Shown: positions 1-8,407 of the stretch, piece after piece
Numbering within the stretch: position 1 is the first letter of the stretch
Layout: the number at the start of each line of letters is the position of its first letter
Origin: Peribacillus simplex
Lineage (GTDB): Bacteria > Bacillota > Bacilli > Bacillales > DSM-1321
Assembly: GCF_001542915.1 (NCBI RefSeq)
Contig: NZ_LNNH01000012.1
Location: 730,216 to 794,215 of the forward strand
Reading direction: 5' to 3'
DNA: 64,000 bases
Position numbers and translations under genes: made by a program
Notes under the pieces: model-generated
Seen by the model: only the letters and a program-made list of their open reading frames with translations
Databases searched by the model: none
Told to the model about the DNA's origin: nothing

Positions 1-1532
1 TCGAAAAACGCTTCTTTTGCATAAAAATTATTGATGACAAGGAGCTTCTTATCTTCATGACTGCGGATATAAGCGAATAATTCGGGATGGTCACCAAGGA
101 TTTCCTGGTATTCCCCATATGCAATGATATCATGTTTCTTCCGTAAACATATTAGTTTTTGGTAATGATAGAAAATCGAATCTTGATCGCTCAGTGAATG
201 CTCAACGTTGATTGCCTTTGCATGATCTGGGACTTCAATCCAAGGCGTCCCCGTCGTGAAGCCGGCATGCTCCGCATGTTCCCACTGCATCGGTGTCCGG
301 GAATTGTCACGGGACTTAGCTTGGAGAATTTCCATTATTTCTTCTTCATCTTTTCCTTCTTCTTTTAAAATATTGAAATAATTAATCGATTCGACATCGC
401 GATATTGTTCAATTTTGGTGAACTTCGGATTCGTCATTCCTATTTCCTCGCCTTGATATATGTAAGGCGTTCCCCTGAGCATATGGATCGCTGTTGCCAG
501 CATCTTGGCCGATTGCTTTTGATACTCTTCATCATTGCCAAACCTGGACACTATTCGCGGCTGGTCATGGTTGCACCAGAAGAGTGCATTCCATCCGTTA
601 CCTTTTTGCATGCCGTATTGCCAGCTGCTGAGGATTTCCTTTAACATCCTGAAGTCAAAATCGGCAATGGACCACTTTTCCCCATCCATGTAATCCACCT
701 TGAGATGATGGAAGTTGAATACCATGGACAGCTCCTTTTCATCAGGCGCGGAATATTGGATGCAATGATCGATCGTCGTCGATGACATTTCTCCTACCGT
801 CACCACTTTTTCTTCTTTCCCAAACGTTTCTTCATTCAATTCTTTAAGGTATTGATGGATTTTGTGGCCATCCGTATAAAAGCAGCGGCCGTCCCCTTCC
901 AAATCATTTTCGAATAAGCCGGGCTTGGAAATGAGATTGATGACATCCAGGCGGAACCCTTTCACACCCTTTTCCATCCAAAAGTTAACGACATCATAGA
1001 TTTCTTGCCTTACTCTAGGGTTTTCCCAGTTAAGGTCAGCTTGTGTACGGTCGAACAAGTGAAGGTAATATTCATCAAATTCTTCTACATATTCCCATGC
1101 TGGGCCGCCAAATTTTGAAATCCAATTCGTAGGCGGTTCGCTGTCGGGCGATTTTTTGAAAATATAATAATCCTTATACTCCTTATCGCCTGCCAATGCC
1201 TTTTGGAACCATTCATGCTCTGTGGATGTATGGTTGAATACCATATCCAGCATGATTTCCATATTCCTTGATTGGGCAGCCTTCACCAATCTCTCGAAAT
1301 CAGCCATTGTCCCGAACGCTGGATCGATGGATGTATAATCCGCTACATCATAGCCGTTATCATTTTGCGGTGAACGGTAAAATGGCGTCAGCCAAATATA
1401 ATCAACTCCAAGTAACTCGAGGTAATCCATTTTTTCAATCACCCCATTGATATCCCCGATGCCGTCCCCGTTGGAATCCTTGAATGATTTCGGATAAATT
1501 TGATACACGGTGCTTTTTTTAAAATCCTTCAT
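1..1532 (-). CDS. treA: Trehalose-6-phosphate hydrolase TreA/TreC (3' end outside window)
   Basis: GH13 enzyme that splits cytoplasmic trehalose 6-phosphate into glucose and glucose 6-phosphate. Reading from the ATG at 1532, the start MKDFKKSTVYQIYPKSF is typical of oligo-1,6-glucosidase-type GH13 proteins. The GH13 motifs appear in order: MLDMVFNHTS, GFRLDVINLI (nucleophile Asp), GEMSS (acid/base Glu) and FWCNHDQPR. About 510 codons are present; the family has about 560, so only the C-terminal beta domain is missing at the left edge. A GGAGG-type site lies just upstream of the ATG. It follows treP by 82 bp in the same direction, so the two form a trehalose uptake and hydrolysis operon. A treR gene, if linked, would lie beyond the left edge. 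Confidence 0.95.
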   Translation of the reverse strand, partial: MKDFKKSTVYQIYPKSFKDSNGDGIGDINGVIEKMDYLELLGVDYIWLTPFYRSPQNDNGYDVADYTSIDPAFGTMADFERLVKAAQSRNMEIMLDMVFNHTSTEHEWFQKALAGDKEYKDYYIFKKSPDSEPPTNWISKFGGPAWEYVEEFDEYYLHLFDRTQADLNWENPRVRQEIYDVVNFWMEKGVKGFRLDVINLISKPGLFENDLEGDGRCFYTDGHKIHQYLKELNEETFGKEEKVVTVGEMSSTTIDHCIQYSAPDEKELSMVFNFHHLKVDYMDGEKWSIADFDFRMLKEILSSWQYGMQKGNGWNALFWCNHDQPRIVSRFGNDEEYQKQSAKMLATAIHMLRGTPYIYQGEEIGMTNPKFTKIEQYRDVESINYFNILKEEGKDEEEIMEILQAKSRDNSRTPMQWEHAEHAGFTTGTPWIEVPDHAKAINVEHSLSDQDSIFYHYQKLICLRKKHDIIAYGEYQEILGDHPELFAYIRSHEDKKLLVINNFYAKEAFF

Positions 1533-1578
1533 TGTAAAATCCTCCTCTGCTATTTCAAACGACCTTTTGCCAGTATGA

Positions 1579-1607
1579 TAAAAAAAAGAGGGAGACTCCT
1601 CCCCCTT
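1579..1607 (-). terminator. Intercistronic terminator-like hairpin between treP and treA
   Basis: Read on the minus strand, a GGGGGAG/CTCCCTC stem with a 3-4 base loop is followed by seven T. It lies in the treP-treA gap, so it could reduce treA transcription relative to treP rather than end the operon. That role is inferred from position only. Confidence 0.6.
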
Positions 1608-1614
1608 TGCATGG

Positions 1615-3066
1615 TTACGCATTTAATTTCGTTGGTTTCGTTCTCGTTTTCAAGTTCATTTGAGGCCGTTTGGAAAAGACGATGGTCAAAATGAACGGCA
1701 CGATGAAGGCAACCAGCATCGCCACTGCAAACATTCCCATATGTTTTGGCTGGATGGAAAGGATACCCGGTATCCCGCCTACGCCGATGGAGTTGGCCAT
1801 CACACCAGATCCGACGGATACGATGCCAGCAAACATTGAACCAATCATACCTGCCAGGAACGGGAAGCCGTATTTCAAGTTAATCCCGAACATGGCCGGC
1901 TCGGTTACCCCGAGATAGCATGAAATTGTGGCTGGGATCGACACTTGTCTTTCCTCCTCGTCCTTTCTATTGATGTAAATCATCGCAAGTACAGCCGTTC
2001 CTTGAGCAATGTTCGATAAAGCGATCATCGGCCAAAGGTTCGTTCCGTGCAATTCACTCATAAGCTGCAAATCGATTGCGTTTGTCATGTGATGCAAACC
2101 GGTGATGACAAGCGGTGCATACGCAAAGCCGAAAACGGCAGCGAATAGCCAGCCAAACGATGAAGTCAGACCAGAGTATACAACTGATGAAATGACTGTG
2201 CCGATTTTCCAGCCGATAGGCCCTAAAACGGTATGGGCAATGATCACGGTTGGAAGCAAAGCAAAAAATGGAACGACGATCATGGAAATGGAATTATGCA
2301 CTCGATCTCTCAGGAACCGCTCTAAATAAGCTAAAACGAAGCCTGCCAGTATCGCCGGAATGACCTGGGCTTGATAGCCGATCATATCGACTTGGGCGAA
2401 GCCAAAATCCCAAAACGGGATGTCACTTGCTTTTGTCTCTGCCACTGCATATGCATTAAGAAGCTGCGGAGAAACGAGCGTCAAACCAAGGACAATTCCG
2501 AGAATTTGCGTGGTGCCCATTTTCTTCGAAATGGACCACGTGATCCCAACTGGAAGAAAATGAAATATAGCTTCACCAATCAGCCAAAGGAAAGCATGGA
2601 CCCCTGACCAAAATTGGGAAATCTCCACAAGCGTCTTCGTGCCATCATCGAACATTTTAATATCCCCGATGATATTGCGGAAACCAAGAATGAGGCCCCC
2701 GACGACTATGGCTGGAATCAGCGGTGTGAAAATATCCGCAAGATGGGCAACCAAGCGCTGCAGCCAGCTCATATTCTGTTTAGCTGCCGCTTTCACGTCT
2801 TCTTTAGATGCTTCCTGCAAGCCGGCTATCGAAACGAATTCATTATAAAAGGATGATACTTCATTGCCGATGATGACCTGGAACTGCCCGGCTTGTGTAA
2901 AGGTTCCTTTTACTAGTTTGATTGATTCAATATTCGTTACATCCGCCTTTGCTGTATCTTTCAGTACGAATCGCATTCTTGTCGCACAATGCGTAACCGT
3001 GGCGATATTCTCTTTCCCTCCGACATATTGGAGCAAATCCCCTGCTGGTTCTGTGTATTTACCCAT
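1615..3066 (-). CDS. treP: PTS trehalose-specific EIIBC component TreP
   Basis: Membrane permease that imports and phosphorylates trehalose to trehalose 6-phosphate. The first 80 residues are a glucose-family IIB domain with the phosphorylated cysteine in THCATRMRF (Cys27). The rest is a hydrophobic IIC domain with about ten membrane segments and the conserved GLHHMTNAIDLQ and TEPAMFG motifs. The start is the ATG at 3066, preceded by AAGGAAGGGAAG, which gives 483 residues, the usual TreP length; reading further upstream would run through the promoter. There is no fused IIA domain, so phosphate must come from another glucose-type IIA. It is the first gene of the trehalose operon. Confidence 0.95.
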   Translation of the reverse strand: MGKYTEPAGDLLQYVGGKENIATVTHCATRMRFVLKDTAKADVTNIESIKLVKGTFTQAGQFQVIIGNEVSSFYNEFVSIAGLQEASKEDVKAAAKQNMSWLQRLVAHLADIFTPLIPAIVVGGLILGFRNIIGDIKMFDDGTKTLVEISQFWSGVHAFLWLIGEAIFHFLPVGITWSISKKMGTTQILGIVLGLTLVSPQLLNAYAVAETKASDIPFWDFGFAQVDMIGYQAQVIPAILAGFVLAYLERFLRDRVHNSISMIVVPFFALLPTVIIAHTVLGPIGWKIGTVISSVVYSGLTSSFGWLFAAVFGFAYAPLVITGLHHMTNAIDLQLMSELHGTNLWPMIALSNIAQGTAVLAMIYINRKDEEERQVSIPATISCYLGVTEPAMFGINLKYGFPFLAGMIGSMFAGIVSVGSGVMANSIGVGGIPGILSIQPKHMGMFAVAMLVAFIVPFILTIVFSKRPQMNLKTRTKPTKLNA

Positions 3067-3113
3067 TTGAGTACTTCCCTTCCTTAGAAAGTAAAATATA
3101 TTAGTCCCCCAAA

Positions 3114-3127
3114 CCTGTACGTACAAG
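3114..3127. promoter_or_regulatory. TreR-type operator 2 (downstream of start)
   Basis: CCTGTACGTACAAG shares the TGTACGTACA core with operator 1. The two centres are 37 bases apart, with this one about 17 bases into the transcript. Two sites on similar faces of the helix suggest cooperative binding, by inference. Confidence 0.7.
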
Positions 3128-3130
3128 ATT

Positions 3131-3145
3131 TGGTTACGCTTTCAT
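3131..3145 (-). promoter_or_regulatory. CcpA cre box at the treP start
   Basis: The minus strand reads ATGAAAGCGTAACCA, which fits the cre consensus WTGNAANCGNWNNCW at every fixed position. It overlaps the transcription start, where CcpA represses. Glucose repression of trehalose use is the expected outcome. Confidence 0.75.
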
Positions 3146-3172
3146 CTTATCCTGTACGTACAGGTGTGTCAA
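3144..3172 (-). promoter_or_regulatory. treP sigma-A promoter
   Basis: Minus-strand TTGACA (3167-3172), a spacer of exactly 17 bases and TAAGAT (3144-3149) place the transcription start near 3137. One of two TreR-like palindromes fills the spacer and a cre box covers the start. Confidence 0.85.
3151..3164. promoter_or_regulatory. TreR-type operator 1 (in promoter spacer)
   Basis: Perfect 14-base palindrome CCTGTACGTACAGG lying between the -35 and -10 hexamers of the treP promoter. GntR-family TreR regulators bind TGTANNTACA-type palindromes, so repression by blocking RNA polymerase is expected. Confidence 0.75.
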
Positions 3173-3205
3173 CCACTTTTTTTTCAACCATCCTATATCC
3201 TTTGA

Positions 3206-3244
3206 AAAATAAAAAGCCTTTCCCCGAATTCCGCCGGGAAAAGG
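3206..3244 (-). terminator. Terminator of the AlkC-type gene
   Basis: On the minus strand a 10-bp stem (CCTTTTCCCG with CGGGGAAAGG, one G-U pair) is followed by a T-rich run. It sits just after the stop at 3297 and isolates this gene from treP. Confidence 0.8.
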
Positions 3245-3296
3245 TTTGAAAATCATACGGTTTTCTTTCGCATTAGGGGCCATACAGCAGTTTTGC

Positions 3297-4406
3297 TCAT
3301 GACAATGTAAGCGTGAGATTCGTTTCTGCAACTTCCACTCCATTCACAAGAAGCGAGATCTTGTGGAGGCCCCCATAATGACGGCGTGTGGTTAAATCCT
3401 TCCAATTGTGAATTTTCACTCTATCAACGCGCTCTCCAGCTGCAAAATTCCTATCTGCCAGCAGGAACAGTTTTCGGGACGTTTTTTGCTTGGCTTTCAC
3501 AAAATCGATGGCGTACTCAATCCGAAGCTTCACTGTACTGATGGCTTCCACCTGAAAGCCAAAATGAAGTTCACTCGTCTCCCCGATCTTAATGGAAGCC
3601 GGCTCATTTTCAATAAAAGCCGCAGCTACCATCGTCGGGTCACTCCATACATCCGCATAACCAAACATAGCCAGCACCTCGGGATTCGCTTGTTTGACAA
3701 GTGATCTGCAGCCTCGCCGGATGATCCAATTCGTAAGGTCGTCCCCGCTCTCATGCCAGCGCTTGGCAATTTGAATGACGGCAGCCGGATGGTCCTTGGC
3801 AATATCATTTAAGTTATTGGCCACACTTTTACGAACATAGAGCGAGGGATCGTTTTTCAGGCTTTCCAGCAGTTCCAGAACCGGCTGCGGATCTGCCTTG
3901 AACATCGGTAAAGATTGTCCCCAAGGCAGCCTCGGCCGGCATCCTTCACTGGCTAGCCTGCGGACATGCTCATTCTCATTCTGTGCCCATTCCTTCATCT
4001 TCGCAATCATTAACACGGGCTCAAGCAGGATGAATGCACGCACGGCAAATTCAGAAGAAGACCTAACAGTAAAACGCTCCAAGGCTTCAAGCGACAGGGC
4101 CCAATTCTCCTTACTTAACCCATGCACCTCAACAAAATCCGGGAAAAATAAATATCTGAAGCCTTCACAATCCTTTTCCAATTGATATAAGATATTCAGG
4201 GCCTCCTGATAATCACTCGGAAGATGCCTTCCCAGTGTAAGCGAAATATGCCTGATTCGCTCTTTCAACTTCATCTCATCCCATTCCTCATTCATCACAT
4301 CTTCTCGAAAAGATTGAGCAGAAAAGGGGGGATGGACGTTTCTCACTTTTTCACTGAATTCACGGATGAAAGCAGCACTATATAAATCCTTCAATGGTTC
4401 AGCCAT
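3297..4406 (-). CDS. DNA alkylation repair protein, AlkC type (HEAT-like repeats plus Ig-like tail)
   Basis: A 369-residue protein of the AlkC/AlkD superfamily, similar in layout to Bacillus YhaZ. Residues of about 1-260 form helical HEAT-like repeats, including an SLYVRKSVANNLND segment typical of these glycosylases. The last hundred residues are beta-rich and read as the Ig-like domain that distinguishes AlkC from AlkD. Family knowledge: AlkC proteins excise cationic N-alkylated bases such as 3-methyladenine and 3-methylcytosine without base flipping. The ATG at 4406 begins MAEPLKDLYS, a normal start for the family. The gene stands alone with its own terminator. Substrate range cannot be read from sequence. 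Confidence 0.8.
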   Translation of the reverse strand: MAEPLKDLYSAAFIREFSEKVRNVHPPFSAQSFREDVMNEEWDEMKLKERIRHISLTLGRHLPSDYQEALNILYQLEKDCEGFRYLFFPDFVEVHGLSKENWALSLEALERFTVRSSSEFAVRAFILLEPVLMIAKMKEWAQNENEHVRRLASEGCRPRLPWGQSLPMFKADPQPVLELLESLKNDPSLYVRKSVANNLNDIAKDHPAAVIQIAKRWHESGDDLTNWIIRRGCRSLVKQANPEVLAMFGYADVWSDPTMVAAAFIENEPASIKIGETSELHFGFQVEAISTVKLRIEYAIDFVKAKQKTSRKLFLLADRNFAAGERVDRVKIHNWKDLTTRRHYGGLHKISLLVNGVEVAETNLTLTLS

Positions 4407-4689
4407 TTATTTCACTTCTTTTCCTCATGTTTTCTTACCTCATCCATCCACCATAGCATTTTTCTCCATTGAGTAACAACCCTGCTGCCTTCGCAAGACT
4501 TGATCCTGTTCTGGAATATTCGGGTCGTCTTCGCCGCTATCTCGGTATTGCATGGAATAACTTTGTCCGTATTCGCCATTTTTCCGACCCCACTTGAATT
4601 AATTCGGCCTTCTTCTCCTTTTTTCCGACCAAACTGAAATTAATTCGGCCTACTTCCGGATTTTCCTTATAGAAAGCTTTGGAGAACAT
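4407..4689. repeat. Non-coding gap with a 41-bp tandem motif
   Basis: No gene is visible. Two near copies of a motif TTTTTCCGACC-N9-TTAATTCGGCC start at 4579 and 4619, 40-41 bases apart. A more diverged relative (GTCCGTATTCGCC) precedes them. The motif has no obvious fold; it may be an intergenic repeat of this genome. Confidence 0.45.
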
Positions 4690-4717
4690 AAAAAAGGCGG
4701 GACATAAAGCTCCCACC
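4690..4717 (-). terminator. Terminator of the putative sulfosugar operon
   Basis: Minus strand: GGTGGGA stem paired with TCCCGCC, an 8-base loop and six T. It directly follows the DUF4867 stop at 4740, so this is the operon end. Confidence 0.8.
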
Positions 4718-4739
4718 TCTTTTGCAGCTATGAAGTTAG

Positions 4740-5459
4740 TTATTTGATTTTTATTTTATTTTTCCCATGGAAAATTGAAATATTATCACCATTTATTCCG
4801 GCATATGCACCTTTACTTGCCAATTGTTTGCTTTCAGGATGAGCAATCAGCCATTTATTTTTCATGAATAATAGTTTATCCTCTTCCGTTCTTTTTTTTA
4901 TCTCCTGATTTAATGGCTCATTTGTGCCGGCCGGCAAAATAACGATTGTCTTGAACCCTTCTTCGTTTACTTTACACGGGGCAAAGTGCAAGGTTGTACT
5001 ATATAACTCTATCGCCGTTCCTTTCGGGATAAAAAACGCCTCTACATTTGTAGAGTCATAACTATTGTCGTGAATATCCTGTACTTTTCCCAATAGAAGA
5101 ACCATATCTGTCACCGCAATGTTGATTTCACTGCCTTTATGATATTCTAAACCATTCAGCGTTGAGCTCGGACCATTACAATATCCAATTTGAATCGGCA
5201 TCTCTCCATAAAAGGCAGTTTGAATCCGTTCTTTCACGCTCGTATTTTCCATATCGGAAACTGAAGGAATATAGACATTATGAACTTGAGGAATCTCCAT
5301 TTCTTTCATATATGTTTGCAGCTCTTGAAAATCATACCCAATGATTATTTTACCGTATGGTGCAAACCTGCTATCTTCAACATGGAAAATGGAAATATGT
5401 TTATTTAAACCTCTAATCACTTCATACTTTGACAAGGTCACCCCGCTCCTTTCTTCCAT
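4740..5459 (-). CDS. sftI: DUF4867 protein, probable sulfoquinovose isomerase
   Basis: Cupin-like protein of about 235 residues that I recognise as DUF4867. In Bacillus and gut Firmicutes transaldolase-type sulfoglycolysis clusters, a DUF4867 protein (SftI, also SqvD) isomerises sulfoquinovose to 6-deoxy-6-sulfofructose. Visible family features are SIFHVEDSRFAPYG near the start, then MPIQIGYCNG, GLEYHKGSEIN and FIPKGTAIE, which look like metal-site strands of a cupin. It is last in a minus-strand operon, 54 bp behind the transaldolase. The start is uncertain: ATG at 5459 has GAGGG 8 bases upstream, but an in-frame TTG at 5435 has AAGGAG 10 bases upstream and would begin MSKYEVIRGLN. The exact substrate is inferred from the family and neighbours. 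Confidence 0.7.
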   Translation of the reverse strand: MEERSGVTLSKYEVIRGLNKHISIFHVEDSRFAPYGKIIIGYDFQELQTYMKEMEIPQVHNVYIPSVSDMENTSVKERIQTAFYGEMPIQIGYCNGPSSTLNGLEYHKGSEINIAVTDMVLLLGKVQDIHDNSYDSTNVEAFFIPKGTAIELYSTTLHFAPCKVNEEGFKTIVILPAGTNEPLNQEIKKRTEEDKLLFMKNKWLIAHPESKQLASKGAYAGINGDNISIFHGKNKIKIK

Positions 5460-5513
5460 TTTAAAAGGCCCTCAAATTAACATCCATGAGGAACCTTTCA
5501 ACGTTATTTATTA

Positions 5514-6194
5514 TCATTTCAATACTGGTGCTTCCGTAATTGTGTTGTCCCAGGCATTGCGGAATTTATCCAATCCATAATCAGTAAATGCGTGATGGAA
5601 GCTTTCCTTGTAAACATCGAAGCCACAGGTCACGATATGGGCCCCTGCTTTAGCGGCATCAACGATTTGTTTGCCATTCCGCAAAGCGGCCACGATAATT
5701 TCAGTTTCGAAATGATACGTTTTATAGATATTTGCGATATCTTGAATGTATTGAGTCGTGTCATCCCCGCTATTTTCCTTCCATCCAACGAAAGGCGATA
5801 CGAAACTAGCCTTGATTCTTCCAGCTTGCAAGGCTTGGGAAGGAGAAAAAACAAGCGTGACATTCGTAGGGATGCCTTCTTTTTCAAATTCCCTCGCCGC
5901 AATCAAACCTGGTTCTGTACACGGAATTTTAATGACGAAATTGGAAGACAATTGTGCAATCTTCGTTCCTGTTTCAACCATTTCTTTTGCATCGTCTAAA
6001 TGAGGATTAATTTCCACTGAAATAGGAAAGTTCTCAACGCCCTTAAATTCGCTTCCTAATTCATCTAACACGGTAAGGAATGGTTTACCGCTTGACATGA
6101 TGTGGCGAGGATTCGTCGTTACCCCATCGATGGCCCAATTTTCATAAGCATAACGCACTTCCTTCATAATGGCACTGTCCAAAAAATATTTCAT
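5514..6194 (-). CDS. sftT: Transaldolase family protein, probable sulfofructose transaldolase
   Basis: A 226-residue small transaldolase (TalC/MipB size). It begins MKYFLDSA, has the TTNP motif at 26-29, the Schiff-base lysine in FVIKIP (Lys89) and the SFVSPFVG strand near 134. The residue after TTNP is Arg, where sugar-phosphate transaldolases such as TalB and TalC have Ser; a sulfonate contact is a tempting inference. In sulfoglycolysis this enzyme cleaves 6-deoxy-6-sulfofructose, releasing 3-sulfolactaldehyde and passing the C3 unit to glyceraldehyde 3-phosphate. It has a GAGGAGG site before the ATG. Its neighbours, a DUF4867 isomerase and a GPH sugar transporter, point to the sulfo-TAL pathway rather than the pentose phosphate pathway. 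Confidence 0.75.
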   Translation of the reverse strand: MKYFLDSAIMKEVRYAYENWAIDGVTTNPRHIMSSGKPFLTVLDELGSEFKGVENFPISVEINPHLDDAKEMVETGTKIAQLSSNFVIKIPCTEPGLIAAREFEKEGIPTNVTLVFSPSQALQAGRIKASFVSPFVGWKENSGDDTTQYIQDIANIYKTYHFETEIIVAALRNGKQIVDAAKAGAHIVTCGFDVYKESFHHAFTDYGLDKFRNAWDNTITEAPVLK

Positions 6195-6437
6195 ACTTTA
6201 TTCCTCCTCATGTGTTTTAAACGTATCTACGTTTTACAAAATGTCACTACCTTTGATTCTATAATAAAAAAAAGTTTGCTATCTTTCAAGCTTTTTCTTT
6301 ACAAATTCTAGTAAATTTTTTTATGCCAAGTGCCCGTTCGTGTTTTAATGTAAAATAAGCTACACTATACCAACATTACGGGCCCTTCAACTTAAATCAT
6401 CACAGTTTAATCCGGCAGTCAAGTACTTGATTACTTT
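6195..6437. other. 243-bp gap inside the operon
   Basis: No gene here. Imperfect inverted arms AAGTGCCCG (6328-6336) and CGGGCCCTT (6379-6387) are 42 bases apart and not convincing as a terminator. Whether the transaldolase has its own promoter in this gap is unclear. Confidence 0.3.
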
Positions 6438-7835
6438 TTACATAGGTATACCTGATTTACGCTCATTAAGATCTTTTACGATATTATTGTATTTATCATC
6501 AGATAGTTTATAAAAGAATGCCATAACAATAATGGTTGCCATGGCCAATGTACTTGGATATATGAACATAAGCCCTCTAATCCCTTCTACCACATTGGCA
6601 TTTTGCACGGCATTGGGCACATACCCGACTAGCCCTAAAACAATACCTGGGATAAAACCTGCGAGAGCCTGAGATAATTTGCGACAGAAAGTGAAGAATG
6701 AATAAACCACACCTTCCGATCTATTGCCTGTTTTCCATTCCCCGTATTCAACCGCATCAGAAACGAATGCCCAGTTCAAACTATTGACAAATGCACTTCC
6801 AAAGAAGGCAAAACAAGCTAAAATGATAAATATTACGGCATTATCAGCAAAAATATAAGCTAATAAATCGCCAACTGCCCAAATTGCGCAACCAAGTATA
6901 TACGTGTATTTCTTTCCGATTTTTTTAACCATGAACGGAACTAGTGCTACACCTATAAACACACAGCCAATGCTGAAAAAGCCCATGTAAGGAACGATTG
7001 AAACATTTTTCAATACATATTGGCAATAGTATACTTGTACTGCGAGCTTTACATTGAAAGCTGAAAAAGTAAACAAGTTCACTAAACAAAGGATCAAAAG
7101 AGGGGTATTTTTTAACAACCCTTTATAACTCTCACTCAGTTTCACCTGAGCTTCTTTTGGCTTCTCGTACACATATCTTTCTTTAACATTCTTATAACAA
7201 TATAGTTGCAATAGTACACCTAAAAAAGCAAATACCGATACCGCCACTATGTATCCAGTGGATTCACTATTGAAAAGTAAAACGATAGGCATGAACCCAA
7301 CCGTAGTAATCAATAGGCCCATGTTTGATCCTGCTTGCCTAAACGCAGCCAACTCCGCTCTTTCTACAGGATCTTTGGTCATGGCAGGAACCATTGAACC
7401 GTAAGGAATATTCGAAATACTATAAATGGTACCAAATGCCATATAGGTTGCATAAGCCCAAATCATTTTTCCAGTGAGTGAAAAATCAGGATTGGTAAAA
7501 CTAACGATTGTAATGAGGGCTAACGGTACTGCCGTGTAAAGGATAAACGGCCTGAACTTTCCTTTTGGACCAATTTTTTTTCGATTATCCACCCAAGTGC
7601 CTACAGTAATGTCGGCAAAGGCGTCCCATATTTTTGTAATTAAGAAGATTAACCCTGCTGTTGCTGATGGCAGTCCAAGTGCATCCGTATAAAACTTAAG
7701 CAAATAGATTTGACCTAGATCAAATAAAAAATTATTTCCTACATCCCCCATTCCGTATGCTATTTTTTCCTTAAGCTTTAATTTCTTAGAAGTATCAACT
7801 GGACGTTCCATGTTTTGAATGACTGATTGTTCCAT
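6438..7835 (-). CDS. GPH-family sugar:cation symporter, YihO-like
   Basis: A 465-residue, 12-segment transporter of the glycoside-pentoside-hexuronide family. The N-terminal KLKEKIAYGMGDVGNN and KIWDAFADI segments carry the acidic residues used for cation coupling in the MelB group. The E. coli sulfoquinovose transporters YihO and YihP belong to this family, so the predicted cargo here is sulfoquinovose or its glyceryl glycoside (inference from context). The start is the ATG at 7835 with AAAAGGAGA 6 bases upstream; an earlier in-frame codon at 7859 has no site. It is the first gene of the operon, behind a cre-containing promoter. Confidence 0.8.
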   Translation of the reverse strand: MEQSVIQNMERPVDTSKKLKLKEKIAYGMGDVGNNFLFDLGQIYLLKFYTDALGLPSATAGLIFLITKIWDAFADITVGTWVDNRKKIGPKGKFRPFILYTAVPLALITIVSFTNPDFSLTGKMIWAYATYMAFGTIYSISNIPYGSMVPAMTKDPVERAELAAFRQAGSNMGLLITTVGFMPIVLLFNSESTGYIVAVSVFAFLGVLLQLYCYKNVKERYVYEKPKEAQVKLSESYKGLLKNTPLLILCLVNLFTFSAFNVKLAVQVYYCQYVLKNVSIVPYMGFFSIGCVFIGVALVPFMVKKIGKKYTYILGCAIWAVGDLLAYIFADNAVIFIILACFAFFGSAFVNSLNWAFVSDAVEYGEWKTGNRSEGVVYSFFTFCRKLSQALAGFIPGIVLGLVGYVPNAVQNANVVEGIRGLMFIYPSTLAMATIIVMAFFYKLSDDKYNNIVKDLNERKSGIPM

Positions 7836-8037
7836 ACGTTCTCTCCTTTTAAATACCATTTTTAAAATTAAAGAAATGTCAATTGTCTAATCGTCACGAA
7901 CCCTTCATAAGAAATGCGCACTCAAATTTCACGTTCTTGTCAGCTGAAAATCTTCCATGGCATGTGCTCCTTCCATCGTTTTAGAGAAACTCTTTTCTAA
8001 CATTACTATCTTTTTGAAAAAGTTATTATGTTTTATT

Positions 8038-8066
8038 ATATTATGAAAACGCATACAAAATAGCAA
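8038..8066 (-). promoter_or_regulatory. Promoter of the transporter-transaldolase-isomerase operon, with cre box
   Basis: Minus strand TTGCTA (8061-8066), 17-base spacer, TAATAT (8038-8043). The plus-strand sequence 8043-8057, ATGAAAACGCATACA, is a perfect cre match and fills the spacer. The transcript would have a leader of about 200 bases. Confidence 0.75.
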
Positions 8067-8226
8067 GCCTTTTCCATATATTTTTTTCATTTGTTTGAAA
8101 AATTCAATCTTCTTGGCCTGACTGCTTGCCTATCCTCTATCAATATTTCATATCAGAGTTCCTAAAACCTCTTTCGCGGCACTGGAACGTTTTTTTCAGA
8201 ATTTTTCTTTTTTTTATAATCATCCC

Positions 8227-8255
8227 TTGTAATTCTGTAAACGTATTCTTATAAT
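8227..8255 (+). promoter_or_regulatory. Promoter of the Gfo/Idh gene, with cre box
   Basis: TTGTAA (8227-8232), 17-base spacer, TATAAT (8250-8255). CTGTAAACGTATTCT (8235-8249) in the spacer matches the cre consensus except for the first base. It mirrors the opposite promoter, so both directions should be glucose-repressed. Confidence 0.75.
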
Positions 8256-8282
8256 GAACAAAGATACTGATTTTTATTTAAA

Positions 8283-8307
8283 GGTAACTATGTTTACCTG
8301 GGTTACC
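8283..8307. promoter_or_regulatory. Possible operator in the leader of the Gfo/Idh gene
   Basis: Three related half-sites, GGTAAC (8283), GTTTACC (8292) and GGTTACC (8301), lie about 30-50 bases after the predicted start. They could bind a pathway-specific regulator not present in this window. Confidence 0.35.
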
Positions 8308-8407
8308 GCTAGCTCCATATTTATGGATTACCAGTGAAATCCGAAGGAACATGAAAAAAGGGATGGAAACTATTGATGATTAACAAAATTACATGGAGGT
8401 TTTTGAT

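Noticed and set aside
3134-3343. 69-codon frame on the minus strand over the treP promoter
   Set aside because: It overlaps a terminator, the end of the AlkC-type gene and the promoter, and has no ribosome site.
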